64,000 bases of DNA from an uncultured Aquimarina sp. (lineage in GTDB: Bacteria > Bacteroidota > Bacteroidia > Flavobacteriales > Flavobacteriaceae), in NCBI RefSeq assembly GCF_947492405.1, contig NZ_CANLMP010000007.1, forward strand, positions 248,001 through 312,000, written 5' to 3'. The translations under genes were made by a program, and so were the position numbers. The notes beneath the pieces were generated by a model that was given only the letters and a program-made list of their open reading frames with translations, searched no databases and was not told the origin of the DNA. Numbering within the stretch: position 1 is the first letter of the stretch; the number at the start of each line of letters is the position of its first letter. Shown piece by piece: positions 1 through 8,125 of this stretch.

Positions 1-463
1 CAGTGACTTCTAAGTTAGGTTTAGCGCCTTCTTTTAAAAAGAGTTTTACAATTTTTATATTGTTTCCTTTTACTGCAGAAATTAATGGAGTTCCATCTCC
101 ATCTACTTTTTGGTTTATATCAGCTCCTTTGGAAATCAAATATTTTGAGAATTCGAAATGACCGTTTTGGGCAGCAATCATTAATGCACTCGCATCATTT
201 TTATATCTATACGAGATTTTAGCTCCAGATTGAAATAATAATTTTCCGATTGTTAGATTTCCGTTTAAAGATGCCATTCCCAGAGGAGTTCGAGGCTGAA
301 TCATTCCTTCATATATGCAATTAGGGCTTACTGTTTTTAAAAGCTGTTCGACCTTGCTTTCATCATTGTTTTGAACCGCTCGTAGTAAATCCTCGCAGGT
401 TTGAGATTTTGCAGTTAAAAGATTAATAAATAAGACGATCAAAAATGTAAGTAAAGTTCTCAT
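1..463 (-). CDS. Ankyrin-repeat secreted protein, 3' end outside window
   Basis: Reading the minus strand from the ATG at 463 gives an open frame that runs off the window edge, so about 154 N-terminal residues are visible. Residues 1-20 form a signal peptide (start MRTLLTFLIVLF, then a polar TAKSQT end), followed by at least three ankyrin repeats with the usual TPLGMASLNGN, ALMIAAQNGHFEF and TPLISAVKGNN helices and the GADIN hairpin. The role is probably protein-protein binding in the periplasm or on the surface; no partner can be named. It is transcribed away from the histidine kinase at 678, and the shared gap holds a strong inverted repeat. The gene is too close to the edge to judge its full length. 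Confidence 0.85.
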   Translation of the reverse strand, partial: MRTLLTFLIVLFINLLTAKSQTCEDLLRAVQNNDESKVEQLLKTVSPNCIYEGMIQPRTPLGMASLNGNLTIGKLLFQSGAKISYRYKNDASALMIAAQNGHFEFSKYLISKGADINQKVDGDGTPLISAVKGNNIKIVKLFLKEGAKPNLEVT

Positions 464-556
464 AAGTATTCGTTTTTTGAATTTGATTTATCTCAAAAGT
501 ATTGCTTAGATCCCTACATAAAATATTAAATAGACCAACGTAGGTTTTCTACAAAT

Positions 557-608
557 AGAAGCTTAATAAGATAGGATAGTCATATTCATCCTATCTTATT
601 AAGCTTCT
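557..608. repeat. Perfect 21-bp inverted repeat between divergent genes
   Basis: Two perfect 21-bp arms (557-577 and 588-608, each containing an AAGCTT site) flank a 10-base loop. The element sits between the divergent ankyrin and histidine-kinase genes, so it is upstream of both. It lacks a T-run on either side and therefore does not look like a simple terminator. It could be a regulator-binding site, a structured 5' leader of the kinase mRNA, or a small dispersed repeat. Confidence 0.8.
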
Positions 609-677
609 GTAGGTAGTTATCAGGTGTTAAGAGGTTTGTGGTTCATCGCATAGCATTAATATGTACTTTTATGTCTT

Positions 678-1751
678 ATGAAAAACAACAATTCGTTTTT
701 GGATAGTATTCTTCAGAATAGGGTCCTTTCACATGTTCTTTTTTGGTGTTCTTTTTTAGTGATATTTACGATATTAGGTGTTTTGGATTCGGGAACTTTT
801 AAGCCTAATGCTTTAACGAATTTGGCAATGCTACCCTCTCAAATAGCAGCTGCCTATTTGCTGAATTATTACCAGTTACCAAAACTACTTTTAAGAAAGC
901 GCTATTTTTTGTTTTTGATATCCCTGGTTTTAAGCGTATACTTTCTTTCGGCTTTTGCCAGATTTAATGTAGTTCATATTGTAGAGCCATTTTTTAGAGA
1001 AAATTTTGAACAAGAAACCATTAAAGAAATATTATTAGATTTTATCTATATATTTTCGGTATACTGTCCGGCGGTATATACGTATGCGCTTATTATGTTA
1101 GCGGTTAAAGCTATTAAAACACGATTTGAAGAGAAGCATCAGATAGAAATATTACAGAAAGAAAAAGCCACCAGTGAATTGAAATTTTTAAAGGCTCAGA
1201 TTCAACCTCACTTTTTGTTTAATACACTGAATAATTTATATGCATTAACACTAGCAAAATCTGACTTAGCGCCAAAGGTTGTTTTGAAATTATCAGAATT
1301 GCTTGATTTTATTTTATATCAGAGTGACCAGGCATATATTCCAATAGAAAAAGAAATAGAATTGATACAGGGGTTTATAGATCTTGAATCCTTGCGTTAT
1401 GGTAATGCATTGGATGTTACCTTTAAAAAGGAAGTGAAAAATTTGAACAGCCCAATAGCACCTTTAGTCTTATTACCACTTATAGAGAATGCATTTAAAC
1501 ATGGGGTAAGTAGTGATCCTAAGAATGCTAAAATATATATTGATTTATTGGTTTCAGATAATGCAATAAAGTTTAAAGTATTTAACACAAAACGAAATGA
1601 TTCTGTAAAACAAGTAACAAATAAGAAATCAGGAATTGGCACTAGTAATCTTAAACGTCAATTAGAGATTAATTACCCTAATGCGTATAGATTAGAAATA
1701 GATGAGCAACGAGATAGCTATTTTGTTGAATTATTAATAGATTTGAGTTAG
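678..1751 (+). CDS. LytS/YehU-type sensor histidine kinase
   Basis: This 357-residue membrane kinase has about four transmembrane segments in residues 15-155, a short coiled-coil linker (about 155-175), and a His_kinase (PF06580) domain with the motif QIQPHFLFNTLNNL. His178 is the expected phosphoacceptor. An HATPase region follows, with LIENAFKHG as the N box and KSGIGTSNL as a glycine-rich ATP lid. It lacks a recognisable periplasmic sensor domain, so the signal is probably sensed within the membrane. The gene is followed after 3 bases by a LytTR response regulator and the two almost certainly form one transcript and one phosphorelay. The target genes are not visible. Confidence 0.93.
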   Translation: MKNNNSFLDSILQNRVLSHVLFWCSFLVIFTILGVLDSGTFKPNALTNLAMLPSQIAAAYLLNYYQLPKLLLRKRYFLFLISLVLSVYFLSAFARFNVVHIVEPFFRENFEQETIKEILLDFIYIFSVYCPAVYTYALIMLAVKAIKTRFEEKHQIEILQKEKATSELKFLKAQIQPHFLFNTLNNLYALTLAKSDLAPKVVLKLSELLDFILYQSDQAYIPIEKEIELIQGFIDLESLRYGNALDVTFKKEVKNLNSPIAPLVLLPLIENAFKHGVSSDPKNAKIYIDLLVSDNAIKFKVFNTKRNDSVKQVTNKKSGIGTSNLKRQLEINYPNAYRLEIDEQRDSYFVELLIDLS

Positions 1752-1754
1752 ATC

Positions 1755-2462
1755 ATGAAAATAAGATGTATAGCTATTGATGATGAACCTCTTGCTCTCG
1801 AAGTAATACAAGCGCATGTAAAGCAAATTCCAGATGCAGAACTTGTGGCAAGTTATACCGATCCTATTGAAGCCTTTGAGCAACTTAAAGATTCGATAGT
1901 TGACCTTGTTTTTCTTGATATCGAAATGCCTTTGCTATCTGGGTTAGATTTTGTAAAAACACTTAAAAATCCACCAAAAATTATTTTCACAACTGCTTAT
2001 CGTAATTATGCGATCGAAAGTTATGAGCTGGATGTAGTAGATTATCTATTGAAGCCAATTTCTTTTACTCGTTTTTTTAAAGCTATTAATAAATATAAAA
2101 CATTAGTAAATACGGTAGTTACGGTACAAGAAGTTAGGGAAACTACAATTACTAATGATCATCTATATGTAAATGCTAATAAGAAGTTTGTCAAAATTAA
2201 TTTTGATGAAATACTTTATATAGAAAGTATTAAAGATTATGTTAGAATCCATTTGAAAAATACTTCTGTTATGACCAAAGATTCTATTACTAATTTTAAA
2301 CTTAAATTACCTGATAGTTTTTTAAGAATACACCGTTCGTTTATTGTGAACACATCCAAAATAACAGCCTTTACAAAGGTTGATGTAGAAATTGATGATA
2401 AAGAAATTCCTATAGGAGCTAGTTATAAAGAAGATGTTATGAGTTTTCTTTCGAGTAACTAA
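1755..2462 (+). CDS. LytTR-family response regulator
   Basis: The protein (235 residues) has an N-terminal receiver with the acidic pair Asp9/Asp10, phosphoacceptor Asp55 (LVFLDIEMP) and the conserved Lys100-Pro101, then a C-terminal LytTR DNA-binding domain from about residue 130 (FVKINFDEILYIESIKDYV ... FLRIHRSFIVN). It is the cognate regulator of the kinase directly upstream. LytTR proteins bind paired direct repeats near promoters. I could not assign a site here. A bidirectional terminator follows the stop codon. Confidence 0.94.
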   Translation: MKIRCIAIDDEPLALEVIQAHVKQIPDAELVASYTDPIEAFEQLKDSIVDLVFLDIEMPLLSGLDFVKTLKNPPKIIFTTAYRNYAIESYELDVVDYLLKPISFTRFFKAINKYKTLVNTVVTVQEVRETTITNDHLYVNANKKFVKINFDEILYIESIKDYVRIHLKNTSVMTKDSITNFKLKLPDSFLRIHRSFIVNTSKITAFTKVDVEIDDKEIPIGASYKEDVMSFLSSN

Positions 2463-2481
2463 TAACTCTGTATTAAATAAA

Positions 2482-2509
2482 AAAAGCCTTAGTTTTCACT
2501 AAGGCTTTT
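2482..2509. terminator. Bidirectional intrinsic terminator
   Basis: An 11-bp stem (AAAAGCCTTAG at 2482-2492 with its complement at 2499-2509) closes a 6-base loop. It has T-rich flanks for both strands, the longer one for the minus strand. It can end both the LytTR gene (plus) and the tRNA (minus). Confidence 0.85.
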
Positions 2510-2512
2510 CGG

Positions 2513-2586
2513 TGGTCCCACTTGGGCTCGAACCAAGGACCCCCTGATTATGAGTCAGGTGCTCTAACCAGCTGAGCTATGGGACC
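2513..2586 (-). tRNA. tRNA with CAU anticodon (Met or Ile2)
   Basis: The minus strand folds as a full 74-nt cloverleaf: acceptor GGTCCCA/TGGGACC, D arm GCTC...GAGC, anticodon stem CCTGA/TCAGG with loop CTCATAA, and a T arm containing GGTTCGAGCC. The anticodon is CAU. Because the acceptor stem starts GG and not with the initiator mismatch, it is an elongator Met tRNA or the lysidine-modified Ile2 tRNA; sequence alone does not decide. The 3' CCA is not fully encoded (CCG follows the discriminator A). Confidence 0.95.
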
Positions 2587-2642
2587 TAAAACGGAGGGCA
2601 AATTTAAGTAATTGCTTCAAACGTGCCAAACATTTTTAAGAT

Positions 2643-3053
2643 TTAATTTATCTCCTGACAAAGCTCTACTAAAACACCATTAGTAGTTTTAGGATGTACA
2701 AAGGCAACTAGCTTATTATCAGCTCCTTTTTTTGGAGTTTTGTTGATCAATTGAAAACCTTCTTTTTCTAATCTTTTCAATTCTTGCTCAATATTATCTA
2801 CATCAAAAGCAATATGATGGATGCCTTCGCCTTTTTTAGAAATAAATTTTCCTATAGGACCATCTTCTTTAGTGCTAGCAACAAGCTCGATTTTATTCTC
2901 TCCTACTTTAAAAAATGAAGTAATTACTGCTTCGCTTTCTACAATTTCCTGCTTGTATGGAGCAACACCTAGTAGTTGCTCATATAACGTATTAGCCTGA
3001 TCAATATCTTTTACAGCAATTCCGATGTGTTCAATTTTATTAATATGATTCAT
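2643..3053 (-). CDS. mce: Methylmalonyl-CoA epimerase
   Basis: A 136-residue VOC-fold protein with two glyoxalase-like halves. It has the family motifs HIGIAVKDI at residues 8-16 and GEGIHHIAFDVDN near residue 90, and the C-terminal Glu of GVLVELCQ, which supply the metal-binding His/Gln/Glu set. It interconverts the (R)- and (S)-epimers of methylmalonyl-CoA for propionate, odd-chain and branched amino acid metabolism. Length is normal. It stands alone; the mutase genes are not in this window. Confidence 0.93.
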   Translation of the reverse strand: MNHINKIEHIGIAVKDIDQANTLYEQLLGVAPYKQEIVESEAVITSFFKVGENKIELVASTKEDGPIGKFISKKGEGIHHIAFDVDNIEQELKRLEKEGFQLINKTPKKGADNKLVAFVHPKTTNGVLVELCQEIN

Positions 3054-3231
3054 CTGTTTATTTTATCTTTTTTATTGTCAGATGTAATTTGCCATTAATC
3101 CTTTAGGAAGGTATAAACCTAATGTTATGACTTATTTCATGAGATCTTATTGTTAGTAAGAGGTAAAAGTACAAAATAGGGATAAGTATAGGATTTTATA
3201 ACAAAAGAAATTAATACATCGCATAATTACC

Positions 3232-3239
3232 TATTTTTG
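3232..3239 (+). promoter_or_regulatory. Promoter -7 element of rbfA
   Basis: TATTTTTG fits the Bacteroidetes TAnnTTTG element. It ends only 5 bases before the rbfA ATG, so the transcript would be leaderless or nearly so. No clear -33 TTG is visible. Confidence 0.5.
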
Positions 3240-3244
3240 TACCC

Positions 3245-3637
3245 ATGGAAACAAACAGACAGAAAAAAATAGGTGGAGTATTACAGCGGGATGTTGCTGA
3301 TGTGATACAACACGCATTACGTGAAGCGGGAGTACAAGGGATTTTGGTTTCTGTAACAAAGGTAAGTGTGACAACAGATTTATCTATTGCGAAAGTATAT
3401 ATGAGTGTTTTTCCTCATAATGAAGGAGAAAAAGTGCTGACAGAAGTAAATGCGGTAAAGTCACAGATTAAACATCAGGTGGCTCAACGCACTAAAAACC
3501 AGCTTCGGCGTATGCCAGAATTATCTTATTTTATAGATGATTCTTTAGAATATATAGATAACATAGATAAGGCGATAAAAGGGAAAGAAAATCCATTAGA
3601 AAATCCTGATTTATTACCGCGTCGCAAGAAGAAGTAA
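3245..3637 (+). CDS. rbfA: 30S ribosome-binding factor A
   Basis: The 130-residue protein has the KH-like RbfA fold, recognisable from RQKKIGGVLQRDVADVIQ at the N-terminus, VTKVSVTTDLSIAKVYMSVF in the middle and LRRMPELSYFIDDSLEY near the end. It helps late maturation of the 30S subunit and cold adaptation in the cytoplasm. The start is fixed by a TAnnTTTG box immediately upstream. A FtsX-type permease gene follows after about 100 bases, an arrangement I recall from other Flavobacteria. Confidence 0.96.
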   Translation: METNRQKKIGGVLQRDVADVIQHALREAGVQGILVSVTKVSVTTDLSIAKVYMSVFPHNEGEKVLTEVNAVKSQIKHQVAQRTKNQLRRMPELSYFIDDSLEYIDNIDKAIKGKENPLENPDLLPRRKKK

Positions 3638-3736
3638 CTTTTTATAGTGTTTGAAAAATAATTAAGAGGTAATAATCCTTTATTCTTTTATCTTTATTCA
3701 AAAAAATTAAATTTATTTAGATTCGTATTTAACGAT

Positions 3737-4942
3737 TTGAAATTTTCCTACTACATCGCTAAGCGTTATTTATTTTCTCCAGGTAGCAGTAATGCAATCA
3801 ACATTATTACGGGTATTGCAGCAGCGGGAGTAGTAATTGGTGCGATGGCATTATTTCTTGTTTTATGTGGTTTTGCTGGGTTAAAGGATTTTAGTTTGCA
3901 GTTTTCTTCCTATTTTGATCCAGATCTTAAGATTTTTCCGGTAAGCGGAAAAACATTTACTTTAACAGATGATCAAAAAGAAAAACTAACTAATTTAGAA
4001 GGAGTTGTTAGCTTTTCTGAAATTATAGAAGAACGAGTATTCCTCGGGTTTAAAGACAAACAAAAAACAGGTTTTATAAAAGGAGTTGATGCTAATTATA
4101 AAAATGTAATTCAAACTGATAGCATTGTGTTTGCCGGAGAATGGTTGACAGGTAATGATGCACAAGTGGTTGCCGGATACGGTATTAGCAGAGAATTGGG
4201 GATGGGTGTAGAACAGATATATACCAATTTCTTAAACATATACGTTCCTAAACCTGGAAAAGGAATTCCTAAGGATCCATCTAAAGCTTTTAGAAAAAAA
4301 GCCGTTGTTAACACCGGAATTTATACCGTAAATGAAGACCTCGATAAAAAGTATGTTTTTTCTACTATAGGATTGGCTAGAGGTTTATTAAAATTACCTG
4401 ATAATGCTATAACGAATATAGAACTTAAAGTATCTCCTGATGTGGGCGAAGGTGCTATTAAAGAGCAATTACAAATTCTTTTTGAGGATAAAGTGATTAT
4501 AAAAAACAGAATACAGCTTAATGACACCCTATATAAAATGCTCAATACTGAAAATCTGGCATCATATCTGGTGATTACGTTGATCGCCATCATTGCATTA
4601 TTTAATGTTGCCGGAGCAATTATTATGATGATCATTGATAAAAAGAATAATATCAAAACATTGTACAACTTAGGAGCTGCACTACCAAAAATTAGAAAAA
4701 TATTTTTGTTTCAAGGATCGTTAATGACCATTTTAGGAGCGTTATTAGGACTTTTTTTAGGTTTTATACTAATTGTATGTCAACAGCAATTCGGGTTGCT
4801 TATGATCACACCTTCTTTACCTTATCCTACCAAGATTACTGTAGCCAGTTTTATCATAGTATTTTTAACAATTACGGTAATTGGAATTGTAGCATCATTA
4901 CTGGCATCTAGTAGGATTAATCAAAAATTAGTTGGTTTTTAA
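3737..4942 (+). CDS. LolE/LolC-like ABC transporter permease (FtsX family)
   Basis: This 401-residue inner-membrane protein has one N-terminal transmembrane segment (residues about 20-45), a large periplasmic MacB-like domain (about 50-270), and three C-terminal segments (about 275-300, 325-350, 368-392) typical of the FtsX domain. It probably belongs to the LolCDE-type exporter that releases lipoproteins from the inner membrane. The start codon is TTG at 3737, judged from the family start MKFSYYIAKRYL. No ATPase gene is adjacent, so its LolD partner must be elsewhere. Which of the LolC/LolE roles it fills cannot be decided from sequence. Confidence 0.88.
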   Translation: MKFSYYIAKRYLFSPGSSNAINIITGIAAAGVVIGAMALFLVLCGFAGLKDFSLQFSSYFDPDLKIFPVSGKTFTLTDDQKEKLTNLEGVVSFSEIIEERVFLGFKDKQKTGFIKGVDANYKNVIQTDSIVFAGEWLTGNDAQVVAGYGISRELGMGVEQIYTNFLNIYVPKPGKGIPKDPSKAFRKKAVVNTGIYTVNEDLDKKYVFSTIGLARGLLKLPDNAITNIELKVSPDVGEGAIKEQLQILFEDKVIIKNRIQLNDTLYKMLNTENLASYLVITLIAIIALFNVAGAIIMMIIDKKNNIKTLYNLGAALPKIRKIFLFQGSLMTILGALLGLFLGFILIVCQQQFGLLMITPSLPYPTKITVASFIIVFLTITVIGIVASLLASSRINQKLVGF

Positions 4943-4953
4943 TCAAAGTAGGA

Positions 4954-5946
4954 TTACACAAACTCAAATCCACTAAACTTTTCCTGAATCTCATCGAAAG
5001 CAGCAAATACATCTACAGAATGATCACTGGTAACCATTTTCATGCGGTATTCTTTAAAGTGTGGAATCCCTTTAAAGTAGTTGGTGTAATGTCTTCGGGT
5101 TTCAAAAACACCCAATTTTTCTCCTTTCCAATCAATCGCCATTTCCAGATGTCTGCGTGCAGCAATTACTCTTTCTTCTATGGTTGGAGGAGGTAGATGT
5201 TCTCCAGTTTCAAAAAAGTGTTTTACTTCTTTAAAAAACCATGGATATCCAATACTGGCACGGCCAATCATAGCACCATCCAGTCCATATTGATCACGCA
5301 TTTCCATAGCGCGTTCAGGACTATCTACATCACCATTACCAAAAACAGGAATGTGCATTCTAGGATTGTTCTTAACCTCTGCAATAGGTTTCCAATCGGC
5401 ATTTCCTTTATACATCTGTGCTCGTGTTCTACCGTGAATAGCAATAGCTTTTGCTCCCACATCTTGTATCCTTTCGGCAACTTCTACAATTTTTATGGAG
5501 TCGTGATCCCAACCTAATCTGGTTTTAACGGTTACTGGCAACTTCGTATGTTCTACCATAGCTTTGGTAAGAGAAACCATTAAACCTATATCCTTAAGAA
5601 TACCCGCTCCAGCACCTTTGCTTACTACTTTTTTAACCGGACAACCAAAATTTATATCTATAATATCGGGTCCAGATGCTTCTACAATCTCTACAGATTT
5701 AAGCATAGAATCTAGGTTCGCTCCAAAAATCTGGATTCCTACCGGACGCTCCTTTTCATAAATATCTAACTTCATCACACTTTTTGCCGCATCCCGAATC
5801 AACCCTTCACTGGATATAAATTCTGTATATACAACATCAGCTCCTTGTTCTTTGCACAATGCACGAAAAGGTGGATCACTCACATCTTCCATAGGTGCTA
5901 ATAGTAATGGAAATTCTCCTACATCTATGTCTCCAATCTTTGCCAC
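4954..5946 (-). CDS. dusB: tRNA-dihydrouridine synthase B
   Basis: A 330-residue TIM-barrel flavoenzyme that reduces uridine to dihydrouridine in tRNA with NADPH. Motifs include LLAPMEDVSDPPFRALC at residues 15-31, INFGCPVKKVVSKGAG with the catalytic Cys, VKTRLGWD, and the FMN-phosphate site GDGV-like FGNGDVDSPE and GAMIGRASIGYPW. The start is GTG at 5946. A TACTTTTG box lies about 43 bases upstream on the same strand. It is convergent with the permease gene, leaving 11 bases between stops. Confidence 0.94.
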   Translation of the reverse strand: MAKIGDIDVGEFPLLLAPMEDVSDPPFRALCKEQGADVVYTEFISSEGLIRDAAKSVMKLDIYEKERPVGIQIFGANLDSMLKSVEIVEASGPDIIDINFGCPVKKVVSKGAGAGILKDIGLMVSLTKAMVEHTKLPVTVKTRLGWDHDSIKIVEVAERIQDVGAKAIAIHGRTRAQMYKGNADWKPIAEVKNNPRMHIPVFGNGDVDSPERAMEMRDQYGLDGAMIGRASIGYPWFFKEVKHFFETGEHLPPPTIEERVIAARRHLEMAIDWKGEKLGVFETRRHYTNYFKGIPHFKEYRMKMVTSDHSVDVFAAFDEIQEKFSGFEFV

Positions 5947-5988
5947 AATCTCTCTCTTTGTTAGATTATTTATTATTTAAATATGAAG

Positions 5989-5996
5989 CAAAAGTA
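5989..5996 (-). promoter_or_regulatory. Promoter -7 element of dusB
   Basis: On the minus strand this reads TACTTTTG, an exact TAnnTTTG match. It lies 43 bases before the GTG start of dusB. No convincing -33 element is seen. Confidence 0.55.
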
Positions 5997-6079
5997 CGAA
6001 TTATAAGGAATCTTCACGTTCTAAAGCTAGATAGGTCTAAAAATGATTAGATAGATGATATAAACCTTTTAAAATCGAT

Positions 6080-6087
6080 TATATTTG
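6080..6087 (+). promoter_or_regulatory. Promoter -7 element of the lepA leader
   Basis: TATATTTG matches TAnnTTTG exactly. It is placed so that transcription would start just before the structured leader at 6105, about 135 bases upstream of lepA. Confidence 0.55.
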
Positions 6088-6104
6088 CAAGTCATTACAG
6101 TAGT

Positions 6105-6206
6105 GGAAACTGCGTGAGGGATTGTAGAGGAAATCCCGCAGCCTGACGAAGGAAGTGCGAAGAATTGAAACGAAAAGCCCGACCCGCCTAAGGTGGGTCA
6201 CGCCCC
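6105..6206 (+). ncRNA. Structured RNA leader, Flavo-1-like
   Basis: This GC-richer segment stands out from its AT-rich surroundings. It can fold into a multi-branch shape. A closing stem of 4-5 bp pairs GCGTG (6112-6116) with CACGC (6199-6203). One hairpin pairs GGGATT (6118-6123) with AATCCC (6132-6137). Another pairs GACCCGCC (6181-6188) with GGTGGGTC (6192-6199), with one G-U pair. The CCTGACGAAGGAAG segment lies between them unpaired. The text resembles my memory of the Flavo-1 RNA motif of Flavobacteria, whose function is unknown. It lies between a promoter box and lepA, so it may be a cis-acting leader, or simply an independent RNA. Confidence 0.6.
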
Positions 6207-6228
6207 AAAAACTAATTGAAGAGATAGC

Positions 6229-8025
6229 ATGAAAAATATAAGAAACTTTTGCATTATTGCGCATATTGATCACGGTAAGAGTACATTGGCGGATAGGCTT
6301 TTGGATTTCACAGGATCTGTTACAGCTCGTGAAGCTCAGGCACAATTATTAGATAGTATGGATCTGGAGCGGGAGCGTGGGATTACCATTAAGAGTCACG
6401 CAATCCAGATGGAGTATACGTATAAAGGCGAAGAATATATCCTTAATCTTATTGATACGCCAGGACACGTAGATTTCTCTTATGAAGTTTCTCGTTCTAT
6501 TGCTGCTTGCGAAGGTGCTTTGCTGATCGTTGATGCTGCTCAAAGTATTCAGGCGCAGACAATCTCTAACTTATATTTAGCTTTAGAAAATGATCTGGAG
6601 ATTATTCCGGTATTAAATAAAGTGGATTTGCCAAGTGCAAATCCCGAAGAAGTAACTGACGATATTGTAGATTTGTTAGGGTGTGATCCTGAAGAGGTAA
6701 TTCCTGCCAGTGCCAAAACAGGTATTGGGATTGAAGAAATTCTTGCTGCTATTATAGAGAGAATTCCTCCTCCAGAAGGGAATCCGGATGAACCATTACA
6801 AGCTCTAATTTTTGATTCGGTTTATAATTCTTTTAGAGGTGTAGAAACCTATTTTAAAGTTGTGAATGGTGAAATCAAAAAAGGTCAGCAGATTAAGTTT
6901 GTGGCAACTGGAAAAGACTATTCTGCCGATGAGGTAGGAACATTAAAATTGAATCAAGTTGTTAAAAAATCTATCAAAACGGGAGATGTTGGGTATTTAA
7001 TTACAGGTATTAAAGATGCTCGTGAAGTAAAAGTAGGAGATACTATTACGGATGCAAAAACACCTACCCAAAATGCTATTGCAGGTTTTGAAGATGTAAA
7101 ACCTATGGTTTTTGCGGGGATTTATCCAGTAGATACTGAGGATTATGAAGAACTTAGAGCTTCTATGGAAAAACTACAACTTAATGATGCTTCATTGGTA
7201 TTCGTACCAGAGAGTTCCGCGGCTCTAGGATTTGGTTTTCGATGTGGTTTCTTGGGAATGTTACATATGGAAATCATCCAGGAACGACTGGAGCGTGAGT
7301 TTAATATGACAGTGATTACTACAGTACCTAATGTATCATATCATGCATTTACCAACAAAAATCCAGATGATATTATCATTGTTAATAATCCAACTGATTT
7401 ACCAGACCCTTCTTCTATGAATCGTGTAGAAGAACCTTATATAAAAGCTTCAATAATAACAAAATCAGATTTTGTAGGATCTGTAATGTCGCTGTGTATT
7501 GAGAAACGTGGTGAGATTACCAATCAGACTTACTTGACAACTGAACGTGTAGAACTTACCTTTGATATGCCACTGGCAGAGATTGTTTTTGATTTTTATG
7601 ATCGACTTAAAACAGTGTCCAAAGGATATGCTTCATTTGATTATGTACCTATTGGGATGCGTGAATCAAAACTGGTAAAAGTAGATATGTTGCTTAATGG
7701 TAATATAGTAGATGCATTATCTGCACTGTTACATAAGGATAACGCTTATGGTATTGGTAAAAAAATCTGTGAAAAATTAAAAGAGTTAATTCCACGTCAG
7801 CAATTCGATATTCCGATCCAGGCTGCCATTGGAGCAAAGTTTATCGCTCGAGAAACTGTAAAAGCATTACGTAAGGATGTTACTGCCAAATGTTATGGTG
7901 GTGATATTTCACGTAAGCGTAAATTACTGGAAAAGCAGAAAAAGGGTAAAAAACGAATGCGTCAGGTTGGTAATGTAGAAATCCCTCAGGAAGCTTTTAT
8001 GGCAGTACTAAAGCTGAATGATTAA
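6229..8025 (+). CDS. lepA: Elongation factor 4 (LepA)
   Basis: A 598-residue translational GTPase of normal length. The G1 motif AHIDHGKST starts at residue 11, G3 is DTPGHVDF and G4 is NKVD. Domain II, the EF-G-like III and V domains, and the LepA-specific C-terminal domain (CYGGDISRKRKLLEKQKKGK) follow in order. It acts on stalled or mispositioned ribosomes. The 5' leader carries a structured RNA that is unusual for this gene and might couple its expression to a signal. Confidence 0.97.
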   Translation: MKNIRNFCIIAHIDHGKSTLADRLLDFTGSVTAREAQAQLLDSMDLERERGITIKSHAIQMEYTYKGEEYILNLIDTPGHVDFSYEVSRSIAACEGALLIVDAAQSIQAQTISNLYLALENDLEIIPVLNKVDLPSANPEEVTDDIVDLLGCDPEEVIPASAKTGIGIEEILAAIIERIPPPEGNPDEPLQALIFDSVYNSFRGVETYFKVVNGEIKKGQQIKFVATGKDYSADEVGTLKLNQVVKKSIKTGDVGYLITGIKDAREVKVGDTITDAKTPTQNAIAGFEDVKPMVFAGIYPVDTEDYEELRASMEKLQLNDASLVFVPESSAALGFGFRCGFLGMLHMEIIQERLEREFNMTVITTVPNVSYHAFTNKNPDDIIIVNNPTDLPDPSSMNRVEEPYIKASIITKSDFVGSVMSLCIEKRGEITNQTYLTTERVELTFDMPLAEIVFDFYDRLKTVSKGYASFDYVPIGMRESKLVKVDMLLNGNIVDALSALLHKDNAYGIGKKICEKLKELIPRQQFDIPIQAAIGAKFIARETVKALRKDVTAKCYGGDISRKRKLLEKQKKGKKRMRQVGNVEIPQEAFMAVLKLND

Positions 8026-8086
8026 TCCAAGACTCTACAATCGTTAAGACGTAGTTAAGTTTTTGGTTAAGTGTTAGTTAGTTTCT

Positions 8087-8094
8087 TATATTTA
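8087..8094 (+). promoter_or_regulatory. Possible promoter of the kelch gene
   Basis: TATATTTA is one base off the TAnnTTTG element. A TTTG at 8062-8065 lies 21 bases upstream as a candidate -33 element. The start codon follows 31 bases later. Confidence 0.35.
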
Positions 8095-8125
8095 GGTAAT
8101 TATATATCAGTTAAATTCCCTAACT

